Notes: a model not told the origin generated them from the sequence alone. 64,000 nt of DNA from Aeromonas bivalvium (GCF_000819765.1 NZ_CDBT01000054.1:148322-212321); one strand, 5' to 3'. Counted from the first letter of the stretch, positions 10,123 to 17,916 are shown. Numbers and translations: made by a program.

Positions 10123-10575
10123 ATGATCCCCCTGAAACAAGGAGCACGGCATGAGCCAGCACCCCCTTCGCACCTTGTCGAGACCTGCGACGCCGCCATC
10201 TCCCGGCGCGACTTCGACGCCCTGATGGCCTTCTATGCCGAGGACGCCGCCCTGGTGGTCAAACCCGGCATGGTGGCGCGCGGCATTCCCGCCATCCGCC
10301 GCGCCTTCACCGCCATTTCCGATTATTTTGACGGCCAGCTTGAGGTGACCCAGGGGGCCATGGAGGTGATCGAGGGGGCCGACAACGCCCTGGTGATCAT
10401 GGAAACCCGGCTGCGCTACCCGGACGGGCAAGGCGGCCTGGTGGACGAGACTCGCCGCGCCACCGATGTGTTTCGCAAGGAGGCGGATGGGCAGTGGCGC
10501 TGCACCATTGACAACTCCTACGGCACCACGCTGCTGGCGGCGCAGCAGTCCGGCGATCGGCCTGCAAACGATTAG
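10123..10575 (+). pseudogene. NTF2-like/SnoaL-type (DUF4440) protein, apparently frameshifted at its start
   Basis: The main frame encodes an NTF2-like small fold: a DAAISRRDFDALMAFYAEDA helix and strand start, VKPGM, and a C-terminal WRCTIDNSYGTTLL strand. Enzymes or binding proteins of this fold are diverse, so no reaction can be given. The only well-placed start (ATG 10151, preceded by AAGGAG) is in a different frame. It reads MSQHP and then loses the domain frame at a run of five C (10161-10165). One extra C would join MSQHPPSHLVETCD to the domain. Without that, translation must start at 10123, which has no good ribosome site. This may be a natural frameshift, a sequencing error or a start-site misreading. 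Confidence 0.55.
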
Positions 10576-10582
10576 GGGGAAG

Positions 10583-10631
10583 TTGGGACACCCACATTTT
10601 TGACACTGACAAAGCTGTGTGTCCCAGATCC
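10583..10631. repeat. solitary 45-bp REP/RAYT-end mini-element
   Basis: The left-end sequence TTGGGACACCCACATTTTTG is followed after about 15 bases by the right-end sequence TGTGTGTCCCAGAT, with TGGGACAC and GTGTCCCA as the inverted arms. The same end sequences border the RAYT element at 12.6-14.9 kb. It starts 8 bp after the NTF2-like stop and touches the 3' end of tetR. Confidence 0.65.
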
Positions 10632-11216
10632 CTACCTCACTCGCAACCCGCGTAGCAGCAACTCCAGGGCTGCCACGCTTCGAGCCAGGCGCGCACTGCC
10701 TTCTTCACTTTCGGCAATCCAGCACGCCGCTTCCTCCAGACTGCCGTAGATCAGCGATGCCAGCGCCTCAGGGTCGGCTTCGACCACCACATCTTGCTGG
10801 ATCAATCGGTGGATTAGCTGCTGCATCGAGGCGATACAGTGGCGCTGCGCTTCCGGTGTGGTCCCCCCCAGCACCGCTTTGGCATCACGCAGCACTATGC
10901 GCTGGATCTCGGGCTCCAGTGCCATTTCCAGATAGGCTCGGCAGCGTGCGCAGAAGCCGTCCCAGGGATCCTCGGCGCTATCTGAGATGGACTGCAGGCG
11001 GGCATCCATCTCGGCATCGATCTGCACAACGACCGCCGCCAGCAGTCCTTTCTTGTCGCCGAAATGATGATAGAGCGCACCTCGGGTGAGATTGGCCTGT
11101 GCGGTGAGATCGTCCATCGAAGTGCTGGCATAGCCATGTTCGCTGAACACCTTGCGGGCCGTCGCCAGCAAGGTGGCTCGGGTTGCTTCCATGTCGGCGC
11201 GGGTGCGACGAGCCAT
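10632..11216 (-). CDS. TetR/AcrR-family repressor
   Basis: A 194-residue regulator. The N-terminal helix-turn-helix is RKVFSEHGYASTSMDDLTAQ continuing ANLTRGALYHHFGDKKGLLAAV (about residues 22-63), the standard TetR signature. The C-terminal half is an all-helical ligand and dimer domain of the AcrR_C type. It is divergent from an MFS transporter gene 132 bp away, with three copies of a palindromic operator between them, so it most likely represses both itself and the transporter. The ligand is unknown. Its 3' end abuts the mini-element at 10583-10631. Confidence 0.93.
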   Translation of the reverse strand: MARRTRADMEATRATLLATARKVFSEHGYASTSMDDLTAQANLTRGALYHHFGDKKGLLAAVVVQIDAEMDARLQSISDSAEDPWDGFCARCRAYLEMALEPEIQRIVLRDAKAVLGGTTPEAQRHCIASMQQLIHRLIQQDVVVEADPEALASLIYGSLEEAACWIAESEEGSARLARSVAALELLLRGLRVR

Positions 11217-11229
11217 AGTCTTCTCCTTA

Positions 11230-11294
11230 CATACGATGCGTATCTTTATTTACATTCAGTGCGTATGTATGTTTTTATTCATACGCAATGTATG
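11230..11294. promoter_or_regulatory. three TetR-type operators between tetR and MFS gene
   Basis: Three related 14-15 bp palindromes occur: CATACGATGCGTAT (11230-11243), CATTCAGTGCGTATG (11253-11267) and CATACGCAATGTATG (11280-11294). Written in one orientation they share CATACGCA-N-TG-N-ATG. Their centres are 23 and 27 bp apart, and they fill the intergenic region, consistent with repression of both divergent promoters by the adjacent TetR protein. Confidence 0.75.
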
Positions 11295-11348
11295 TATTGT
11301 CACGGCACAGCGATGCCGTGACAAGCAGAACCCTATGGAGAAATCGAG

Positions 11349-12557
11349 ATGACCAACCCTTATCGCACCCTTTTTACCGCCCCCGGCAGCAAGGGCTTTG
11401 CCCTGGCGGGCTTGCTGGCCCGGCTGCCATTGCCCATGACAGGCATCGGCATCATCACCATGCTGGCGCAACTGCGTGGCAGCTATGCCTTGGCGGGTGC
11501 CGTGTCGGCGGCGTTTGTGCTGACTTATGCCCTGTTATCGCCGCAGATTTCACGGCTGGTGGACAGGCTTGGGCAGGGTCGGGTGCTGCCTGTGACCACT
11601 GCCATCAGCGTCATCGGCTTGTTGCTCCTGCTTGCCAGTGCATGGTGGCAAGCCCCTGACTGGACCCTGTTCAGCGGCGCTTTGCTTGCCGGCTTCATGC
11701 CAAGCATGTCGGCCATGATACGGGCACGCTGGACGGCCATCTACCGGGGACAGCCGAGCTTGCAGACCGCCTATGCGCTGGAAACCGTGCTCGATGAAGT
11801 CACCTTCATCGCCGGGCCACCATTGTCGGTGGGGCTTTGCGTGATCTTGTTCCCTCAGGCTGGCCCGCTGGTGGCGGCGCTGCTGTTGATGCTGGGGGTC
11901 TCCGCCCTGGTCGTGCAGCGCGAAACCGAGCCGCCGATCGAGGTGCAAGGCGCCACCACCGAAGATTCGGGCACAGTGATCCGGCTGGTGAGTGTGCGCT
12001 TGCTGGTGTTGCTGATGATGGCGATGGGGGTCATCGTCGGCACAGTGGACATCGTCAGCGTGGCCTTTGCAGAGCAACGGGGTCAACCGGCGGCGGCCAG
12101 TCTGGTGCTGTCGGCCTATGCCATAGGCTCTTGTCTGGCGGGGCTGCTGTTTGGGGCACTCAAGCTGCAAACCCCGTTGCATCGCCTGCTGCTGTTGGGC
12201 GGGTTGGCGACGTCCATCACCACGCTGCCGCTGCTGCTGGTGGACAGCATTCCCGCGTTGGCGGTTGCCGTGCTGATCGCCGGACTGTTTTTTGCCCCCA
12301 CCATGATAGTGGCGATGTCCCTGGTCGAACGTCTGGTCCCTGAGCATCGGTTGACCGAGGGCATGACCTGGCTGCTGGCCGGCCTGAACGTCGGGGTTGC
12401 CCTGGGGGCGGCGGTATCTGGTCAGGTCGTGGATGAAGGGGGCGTCCGGGCCGGTTTCTTCGTTGCTCTATGTGCCGGTGCCCTAGTGCTGCTGATGGCT
12501 TTCTGGGGGTATCAGCACTTGCGCAGCCATGACTTGCTCACCCCGCACGCAGCCTGA
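11349..12557 (+). CDS. MFS transporter
   Basis: A 402-residue inner-membrane protein with about 12 hydrophobic segments in two halves, separated by a charged loop near residues 190-210 (RETEPPIEVQGATTEDSG). The conserved cytoplasmic loop is SRLVDRLGQGRVLPV (about residues 68-82), the MFS loop 2-3 motif. It is most like the poorly characterised drug/sugar-efflux-like MFS members. Its pairing with a divergent TetR gene suggests ligand-induced export of a toxic compound; the substrate is unknown. The start at 11349 follows GGAGAAATCG. No terminator follows directly: 24 bp after the stop the left end of a RAYT element begins. Confidence 0.9.
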   Translation: MTNPYRTLFTAPGSKGFALAGLLARLPLPMTGIGIITMLAQLRGSYALAGAVSAAFVLTYALLSPQISRLVDRLGQGRVLPVTTAISVIGLLLLLASAWWQAPDWTLFSGALLAGFMPSMSAMIRARWTAIYRGQPSLQTAYALETVLDEVTFIAGPPLSVGLCVILFPQAGPLVAALLLMLGVSALVVQRETEPPIEVQGATTEDSGTVIRLVSVRLLVLLMMAMGVIVGTVDIVSVAFAEQRGQPAAASLVLSAYAIGSCLAGLLFGALKLQTPLHRLLLLGGLATSITTLPLLLVDSIPALAVAVLIAGLFFAPTMIVAMSLVERLVPEHRLTEGMTWLLAGLNVGVALGAAVSGQVVDEGGVRAGFFVALCAGALVLLMAFWGYQHLRSHDLLTPHAA

Positions 12558-12580
12558 TGGCGGTACCGTCTTTTTAAATC

Positions 12581-12604
12581 GGGACACCCACCTTTTTGAC
12601 AGTG
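12581..12604 (+). repeat. left terminal repeat of RAYT element
   Basis: GGGACACCCACCTTTTTGAC followed by AGTG. This is the inverse of the right-end motif GGTGGGTGTCCCAGAT that recurs at 13.77-14.87 kb. It marks the 5' boundary of the transposase element, 24 bp downstream of the MFS stop. Confidence 0.75.
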
Positions 12605-12652
12605 GGTTAGTCGTGTACTTGGCTTGAGAGGTTACAGATCAGGGGGTGAGCC

Positions 12653-13603
12653 ATGACCATTGCGCGTTCACGTCAAATCAGTTTGCAGGATACGCCTTAC
12701 TACCATGTGGTCAGTCGCTGCGTGCGGCGGGCTTTTCTGTGCGGGGAAGATGCCCACTCTGGCCAGAGCTACGAGCATCGTCGCCAATGGGTGGTCGACA
12801 AGCTGGGCCAACTGTCGCGACTGTTTGCCATCGGCATTTGCGCTTATGCGGTGATGAGCAACCACTATCACCTGGTGCTCAAGGTGGAGCCCGACACCGC
12901 AGCTAGTTGGAGTGAGCGGGAAGTGGCCGAGCGCTGGGCGGCATTGTTCCAGTGGCCGCTATTGGTGCGACGCTGGTATCAGGGGGAATCCCTGATTGAG
13001 CCCGAACGGACTGTGGTGCAACAACTGATAGGGCAGTGGCGGGAGCGGCTGCATTCCATCAGCTGGTTTGTACGGCTGCTCAATGAAAACCTGGCGCGGC
13101 AGGCCAATCGAGAAGATGGCTGCAAGGGTCATTTTTGGGAAGGGCGCTTCAAGAGTCAGGCCCTGCTCACCGAATCAGCCCTGCTGGCCTGCATGGCCTA
13201 CGTTGATCTCAATCCGATACGGGCGGCATTGGCGGACCGACCTGAGGAGAGCGATTACACCAGCATCAAGCAACGCTTTGAGGGAGAGCAACCAGACGCG
13301 CCATTGCCACCTTTGTTGCTGCCATTCGCAAGCCAAGCCCAAGCGGAGGGCCTGCCTTATGCCTTTACCGATTATCTAATGCTGGTGGATTGGACAGGTC
13401 GCGCGATAAGAGCTGACAAGCGGGGTTATATACCTGCTCACCTGGCTCCTATTCTGGCGCGATTGGGCCTTGATGGTACCCGTTGGTTGAAACAAGTGAC
13501 ACTGTTCAGGCGCCAGGGCATCAGAGTGGTGGGTGACAAAGACCACTGCCAGCAGTTTGCCTGGCACTGCGGCCAGCGACGATGCCATCAGCCACCTTGT
13601 TAA
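12653..13603 (+). CDS. REP-associated tyrosine transposase (RAYT, Y1_Tnp family)
   Basis: A 316-residue HUH-superfamily transposase of the IS200/IS605-related RAYT type, which is associated with short palindromic repeats. The N-terminal PYYHVVSRCVRRAFLCGED motif is followed by the metal-binding HUH motif in MSNHYHLVLKV (about residues 68-78). The C-terminal part has GHFWEGRFKSQALL and ACMAYVDLNPIRAA, conserved in gammaproteobacterial RAYTs. I cannot securely identify the nucleophilic tyrosine. The start follows CAGGGGGTGAGCC. It is flanked by a left terminal repeat and by a tandem array of right-end palindromes. The 3' half is duplicated at 13992-14495. Full length and apparently intact. Confidence 0.92.
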   Translation: MTIARSRQISLQDTPYYHVVSRCVRRAFLCGEDAHSGQSYEHRRQWVVDKLGQLSRLFAIGICAYAVMSNHYHLVLKVEPDTAASWSEREVAERWAALFQWPLLVRRWYQGESLIEPERTVVQQLIGQWRERLHSISWFVRLLNENLARQANREDGCKGHFWEGRFKSQALLTESALLACMAYVDLNPIRAALADRPEESDYTSIKQRFEGEQPDAPLPPLLLPFASQAQAEGLPYAFTDYLMLVDWTGRAIRADKRGYIPAHLAPILARLGLDGTRWLKQVTLFRRQGIRVVGDKDHCQQFAWHCGQRRCHQPPC

Positions 13604-13797
13604 TCCGTTAGATCCCGTTTTACCCCCCCTTGGCATTTGTGTGGTGTCAGGCATTGTCATGTCTGAACACGCGGCCCGCCAGGTAAAAATCGCTTGCTTG
13701 TCCGATCTCTAGCGGGTTCTTGGGGGAAATGTGTGTAATGAGAGAGTTAGCCAGCCGAGTAATGGCTGGCTCATAAAGGTGGGTGTCCTAGATTTTT
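13604..13797 (+). repeat. RAYT 3' unit, copy 1 (about 190 bp)
   Basis: This starts at the RAYT stop with GATCCCGTTTT and contains TCTGAACACGCGGCC, GCCAGGTAAAAAT and TCTCTAGCGGGTTCTTGGGG. It then carries a palindrome AGCCAGCC-N7-GGCTGGCT (13749-13771) and the right end GGTGGGTGTCCTAGAT. The same unit recurs at 14496-14687 and 14688-14875 with small differences. The palindrome can form an 8-bp hairpin, typical of REP sequences. Confidence 0.85.
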
Positions 13798-13989
13798 ATC
13801 CTTGGGGGAAATGTGTGTGATGAGAGAGTTAGCCAGCCGAGTAATGGCTGACACAGAAAGGTGGGTGTCCCAGATTTCCTGCTTGGAGGAAATGTGTGTG
13901 ATGAGAGAGCTAGCCAGCCGAGTAATGGCTGGCACAGAAAGGTTGGTGTCCCAGATTTTTAGCTCAGAAAGGTGGGTGTCCCAGATTTC
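13798..13989 (+). repeat. tandem short REP units
   Basis: Two roughly 80-bp units (13798-13878 and 13879-13959) each contain CTTGG(G/A)GGAAATGTGTGTG, then TGAGAGAG, the palindrome arm AGCCAGCC, and the end GGT(G/T)GGTGTCCCAGATT. A third truncated unit (13960-13989) has only the terminal CAGAAAGGTGGGTGTCCCAG. The right palindrome arms are variable (GGCTGACA, GGCTGGCA), suggesting independent decay. Confidence 0.85.
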
Positions 13990-13991
13990 CC

Positions 13992-14495
13992 CAGGCCAAT
14001 AGGGAAGATGGCTGCAAGGGTCATTTTTGGGAAGGGCGCTTCAAGAGTCAGGCCCTGCTCACCGAATCAGCCCTGCTGGCCTGCATGGCCTACGTTGATC
14101 TCAACCCGATACGGGCGGCATTGGCGGACCGACCTGAGGAGAGCGATTACACCAGCATCAAGCAACGCTTTGAGGGAGAGCAACCAGACGCGCTATTGCC
14201 ACCTTTGTTGCTGCCATTCGCAAGCCAAGCCCAACCGGAGGGCCTGCCTTATGCCTTTACCGATTATCTAATGCTGGTGGATTGGACAGGTCGCGCGATA
14301 AGAGCTGACAAGCGGGGTTATATTCCCACTCACCTGGCTCCCATTCTGGCTCGATTGGGCCTTGATGGTGCCCGTTGGTTGAAACAAGTGACACTGTTCA
14401 GGCGCCAGGGCATCAGAGTGGTGGGTGACAAAGACCACTGCCAGCAGTTTGCCTGGCACTGCGGCCAGCGACGATGCCATCAGCCACCTTGCTAA
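13992..14495 (+). pseudogene. duplicated 3' fragment of the RAYT gene
   Basis: This is a nearly identical copy of bases 13100-13603, beginning inside the gene at AGGCCAAT and running through the stop codon. It encodes the C-terminal GHFWEGRFKSQALL and AYVDLNPIRAALADRP regions but lacks the HUH domain, so it cannot act as a transposase alone. A few substitutions separate the copies (for example Pro to Leu and Ala to Pro changes near the middle). The downstream repeat unit is duplicated with it, giving a total duplication of about 700 bp. Confidence 0.9.
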
Positions 14496-14875
14496 TCCGT
14501 TAGATCCCGTTTTCCCCCCCTTGGCATTTGTGTGGTGTCAGGTATTACCACGTCTGAACACGCGGCCCGCCAGGTAAAAATTGCTTGCTTACCCAATCTC
14601 TAGCGGGTTCTTGGGGGAAATGTGTGTGATGAGAGAGTTAGCCAGCCGAGTAATGGCTGACACAGAAAGGTGGGTGTCCCAGATTTTTCAAGATCCCGTT
14701 TACCTCCCTTGGCATTGGTTTGGTGTCAGGCATTACCACGTCTGAACGCGCGGCCACCAGGTAAAAATCGCTTGCTTACCCAATCTCTAGCGGGCTCTTG
14801 GGGGAAATGTGTGTGATGAGAGAATTAGCCAGCCGAGTAATGGCTGGCTCAGAAAGGTGGGTGTCCTAGATGTTT
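14496..14875 (+). repeat. RAYT 3' units, copies 2 and 3
   Basis: Two direct copies of the 190-bp unit (14496-14687 and 14688-14875). Each has GATCCCGTTT at its left, TCTCTAGCGGG near the middle, a REP palindrome (14640-14662 and 14827-14849) and the right end GGTGGGTGTCC. Copy 3 ends exactly at a rho-independent terminator. Confidence 0.85.
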
Positions 14876-14906
14876 AGAATCCCCCAATGTCGGGGGATTC
14901 TTGTTT
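14876..14906 (+). terminator. rho-independent terminator, probably displaced from the MFS gene
   Basis: A 10-bp perfect stem, AGAATCCCCC (14876-14885) with GGGGGATTCT (14892-14901), is followed by TGTTTT. No intact plus-strand gene other than the RAYT element lies directly before it. It fits best as the original terminator of the MFS gene, pushed 2.3 kb away by the repeat array. Confidence 0.75.
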
Positions 14907-15014
14907 TCCGTATCTGGCAAGGGGGCGTTGCCTCTTCACTGCTGGCTGCTTTGCTGGTTGGGCTATGCGGCACTGTTTTTATACTGATGGTCGGCAATCA
15001 TGACGATTTGCGAC

Positions 15015-15482
15015 TTATACATCTATCTCCATCACAGTAACAGGGCTCGATTTAAACTCATCCATGCCGATCTTGTGCCACCCCAGCCGTGAGTAATAGT
15101 CGGGAATGGTGGGGTCAAACGCAAACAGGTAGAGTTTTTCAAAGCCAAGCTCTTTGGCTTTCAGAAGAGCGACATCAACCAGCATTTTGCCGATCCCCTG
15201 CTTCTGATATTCGGGAGCCACAACCAGTGAGCCAAGCCAGGGGGTCAATTTGTGGCGAATACCATCGTTTTCTCGCAACGAGGACATGCCAACCGCTCTT
15301 TCACCATCAAAGGCCACAAAGGTAATAGGTAATGCCCGATCATTGAGATGTTCGGCCAGTTTTGTGATGACGCGTTCAACGGGCACTTCGGGCGACCACA
15401 TCTTGCCCAGCACCTCATACCAGATATTTGCCAGCTCAGGGATAGCGTCTGGGTGGTTCTGCAACAGATCAATCTTTATCAT
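15015..15482 (-). CDS. GNAT-family N-acetyltransferase
   Basis: A 155-residue single-domain acetyltransferase. The acetyl-CoA site is LVVAPEYQKQGIGKMLVDVAL (about residues 86-106), followed by the beta-5/alpha-4 region FEKLYLFAFDPTIPDYYSRLG (about 114-134), typical of GNAT enzymes acting on small amines or protein N-termini. The substrate is not predictable. The gene is visibly less GC-rich than its neighbours, with codons such as AAA, ATT and TTT common, which suggests acquisition together with this accessory island. No operon partner; RAYT repeats lie on one side and repeat remnants on the other. Confidence 0.88.
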   Translation of the reverse strand: MIKIDLLQNHPDAIPELANIWYEVLGKMWSPEVPVERVITKLAEHLNDRALPITFVAFDGERAVGMSSLRENDGIRHKLTPWLGSLVVAPEYQKQGIGKMLVDVALLKAKELGFEKLYLFAFDPTIPDYYSRLGWHKIGMDEFKSSPVTVMEIDV

Positions 15483-16038
15483 GCGCTTATCTCATCTCTT
15501 TGCACTGGTATAATATCCATTACCAAGCAGGATCTTGATTCTATGGGGTAAATCATAGTGTCAAACAGGGTGATGCTTGCCAAGGCTTACTTCCTTCTTG
15601 TGGGGCTTTGTTCTACGCCACGCAACAAATTATCCAAAACCGAAGGTTAATTTGGAGAAGGTTAATTGGTTAATTTGGACACCCACCTTTTCGTCGCCAC
15701 AGCTGGCTGGATCCTTGGTCCGCTCGCGCCCATAGCTAGCCCTTGGATCGGGGGATCCGGCTCGCTCTCCAGGCGAGTCGCCGTGGCGCACGGGTTGATC
15801 TTGTTGGGGCATTTGGTTACCGTTACCGCTCTTCTGATCCCAAGAGTACTTCCTCCGATGCGCATTTAACCTGTCCGCACCCTCCAGTTTTCTGCCCCTC
15901 TTCATTGAGGCCGGGTGCGTCTTTACCGTGACAGGTTGATGTTGATCCATCATTGCATTTCTTGTTTGCAGGCGCTGCGTCCCTGTCATTTGGCTTCACT
16001 CTCGGCTCGTTGCTCCAGCATCGGCCTCAGGAGTTCAG
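15483..16038. other. 556-bp gene-poor stretch with repeat remnants
   Basis: No gene can be supported here. It contains a direct repeat of GGTTAATTTGGA (around 15645 and 15668) and, at 15676-15690, GGACACCCACCTTTT, a RAYT left-end remnant. A 25-codon frame (15573-15650, starting MLAKAYFLLVGLC) looks like a truncated signal sequence but has no homology support. The 15700-16030 part has open frames on both strands without recognisable domains and may be decayed mobile DNA. Confidence 0.5.
15676..15690 (+). repeat. RAYT left-end remnant upstream of ABC-F gene
   Basis: GGACACCCACCTTTT matches the left terminal repeat at 12581. With the right-end copy at 17613-17660 it forms an inverted pair around the ABC-F gene. 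Confidence 0.6.
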
Positions 16039-17613
16039 ATGACCCAACTCTCATGTCATATCAAACAGTTGCAACTGCCTTATCTGCCAGGCATTGCACC
16101 CCTCACGTTTTCCTTGCCACGGGCACCCTGCGCCCTGATAGGTCGTAACGGCATAGGCAAGAGTCTGCTGCTGGAACTGCTGGCAGGCCAGCGTGCCCCA
16201 GCTGCGGGCAAGATAGAGTGGACCCAGCCCGTCGCCTGGCTACCCCAGTTTGTCCCCGCGAGCGATAGCTCTGTGGCTGACTTCATTGGTTGGGGGGAGG
16301 CTCTGGGGGCGCTTGGGCGCATCGAGCAGGGCAGTATCGACAGCCGGGACTTCGACTTGCTGGCCGATCGCTGGACATTGCGAGACGATCTCGCCGCCCT
16401 CTTGGCCGAGGCGGGGCTCAGGGTCGATGCCAAGCAGCCTCTCAATCAGTTGAGCGGCGGCCAGCTCACCCGACTAAGGCTGCTGGCACTCTTTGCCGAG
16501 CCCGAACACTTCCTGTTGCTGGATGAGCCGGACAATCATCTCGATGGCGAGGGGATAGCGTGGCTGGCGCGGCGACTGGCCAACCATAGCGGCGGCTACC
16601 TGCTGGTAAGCCACGACCGGCGCTTGCTCAATCAAGCCAAGCAACTGCTTGAGTTAAGCGAGCAGGGGCTGCAAAGCGCCCAGCTCTCGTTTCAGGCCTT
16701 CTTGCAACAGCAGGCTCAGGAACAGGCTGCCCGCACCGCCCGGCTGGCCCAGGCTGTACGCAATGAGAAGGCGGCCGCCCTGGCGCTGCAGAGGGTGCGC
16801 GAACAAGCTGCGCAGCGCGCCAGTCAGGGCCGCCGGGATCGCGGCTCTCAGGCCAGGATCCTGCTCGATTTCAAAGCGGATCAGGCGGGGAAATCCCTCG
16901 GCAAGGCGCAGGATCGCCATGAGCGCGGTCATCAGCAGCAACTGGGGCTTAAGGAGGATGCGGCTGCCGCATTGGCGGCGGTACAGCCCTTGCGGTTGCA
17001 GTGGCAGGGGAGGGGCGATCCTGGCAAACAGGGCAGTGCCCAGCCCCTGGTGATAATGGCTGCCAGCCATCCTCGCTGGCATCATCAGCGGGTTAGCCTG
17101 GTGCTGCAGCGGGGGGATCGCTGTCTGCTCGTTGGTAAAAATGGCGCCGGCAAATCCAGTCTGCTCAAGATGCTGCGCGGGGAGCTGGCCCCCGAGTCGG
17201 GTGCTTTCAGGCTAACTGGCCCCCTGGCTTGTCTGGATCAGGGCTTGAGCCTGATTGCGCGGGATCTCAGCCCCCTTGCCAACTTGTTGGCAGTGGCGCC
17301 TGGGCTGGCGGAAAGCGATGCGAGAACACGACTGGCGGGCATAGCCCTTCGCGGGGAGCGCGCCCTGCAACCGACACACCAGTTGAGCGGTGGTGAGCGG
17401 CTGAAGCTGGGCCTCTTGATGGTATTGGCACAGCAACCTGAGCTGCTGCTCCTCGATGAGCCGGATAGTCACCTGGATAACGCCTCTCGCCAGCTGCTCA
17501 CTCAGGTGCTGGCCGATTATCCGGGCACATTGCTGCTTGTCTCCCACGATCCCGAGTTTGTGGCCGGGGTGGGGATTGGGCGGGAGTATTGGTTGGAGGG
17601 GGATAAAACATGA
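16039..17613 (+). CDS. ABC-F family ATPase (duplicated ATP-binding cassettes)
   Basis: A 524-residue soluble protein with two ABC domains and no membrane segment. Cassette 1 has Walker A GRNGIGKS (about residues 36-43), signature LSGGQLTRL and Walker B LLLDEPDNHLD. Cassette 2 has GKNGAGKS, LSGGERLKL and LLLDEPDSHLD. A charged helical linker of about 100 residues joins them. ABC-F proteins act on the ribosome as translation factors or antibiotic-protection factors. This one is close to neither Uup nor EttA in its linker, so its role is open. The stop TGA shares its last base with a REP palindrome, and the element's right end follows, so the C-terminus may have been altered by insertion. Confidence 0.9.
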   Translation: MTQLSCHIKQLQLPYLPGIAPLTFSLPRAPCALIGRNGIGKSLLLELLAGQRAPAAGKIEWTQPVAWLPQFVPASDSSVADFIGWGEALGALGRIEQGSIDSRDFDLLADRWTLRDDLAALLAEAGLRVDAKQPLNQLSGGQLTRLRLLALFAEPEHFLLLDEPDNHLDGEGIAWLARRLANHSGGYLLVSHDRRLLNQAKQLLELSEQGLQSAQLSFQAFLQQQAQEQAARTARLAQAVRNEKAAALALQRVREQAAQRASQGRRDRGSQARILLDFKADQAGKSLGKAQDRHERGHQQQLGLKEDAAAALAAVQPLRLQWQGRGDPGKQGSAQPLVIMAASHPRWHHQRVSLVLQRGDRCLLVGKNGAGKSSLLKMLRGELAPESGAFRLTGPLACLDQGLSLIARDLSPLANLLAVAPGLAESDARTRLAGIALRGERALQPTHQLSGGERLKLGLLMVLAQQPELLLLDEPDSHLDNASRQLLTQVLADYPGTLLLVSHDPEFVAGVGIGREYWLEGDKT

Positions 17614-17660
17614 GCCAGCCGAGTAATGGCTGGCTCACAAAGGTGGATGTCCCAGATTGT
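17613..17660 (+). repeat. REP palindrome plus RAYT right end
   Basis: AGCCAGCC-N7-GGCTGGCT (17613-17635) is followed by CACAAAGGTGGATGTCCCAG, the same right-end arrangement as in the RAYT array 3 kb upstream. The first base is the last base of the ABC-F stop codon. Bases 17661-17805 show nothing recognisable. Confidence 0.85.
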
Positions 17661-17805
17661 ATGTCGAGTAAGGCCACGCTGATTTGGGAGCCGGTCGTGG
17701 TGAATGGCGGTCTGCTATCTCGGCCGTTGGTAGCTGTCGGGTAAAGGTGTCGGCTGCTTTGCCGTGGGCTGTCCTGTGGGGCGATGCAACTGGCCAAATG
17801 ACTGC

Positions 17806-17840
17806 CAATAAAAATCCCCCATCATGGGGGATTTTTATTG
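17806..17840. terminator. bidirectional terminator
   Basis: A 15-bp perfect stem, CAATAAAAATCCCCC (17806-17820) with GGGGGATTTTTATTG (17826-17840) and a 5-base loop. It has T-tracts on both strands and separates the plus-strand ABC-F gene from the convergent betT-like gene. Confidence 0.92.
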
Positions 17841-17916
17841 CTCGGGTTGGGCGCCTGTTTGGCGAATCTGGCGGGCTCAAGGTGTTGCCTGTTTGCCCGC
17901 CAGCGTCAGCGGGCCA

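Noticed and set aside
13604..14875. CRISPR array
   Set aside because: The repeats are long, imperfect and closely linked to a transposase, with no uniform spacers or cas genes.
15630..15989. Open frames on both strands of the 15.6-16.0 kb gap
   Set aside because: They look like fragments with no domain, and neither frame has a clear start. I treat the area as decayed DNA.
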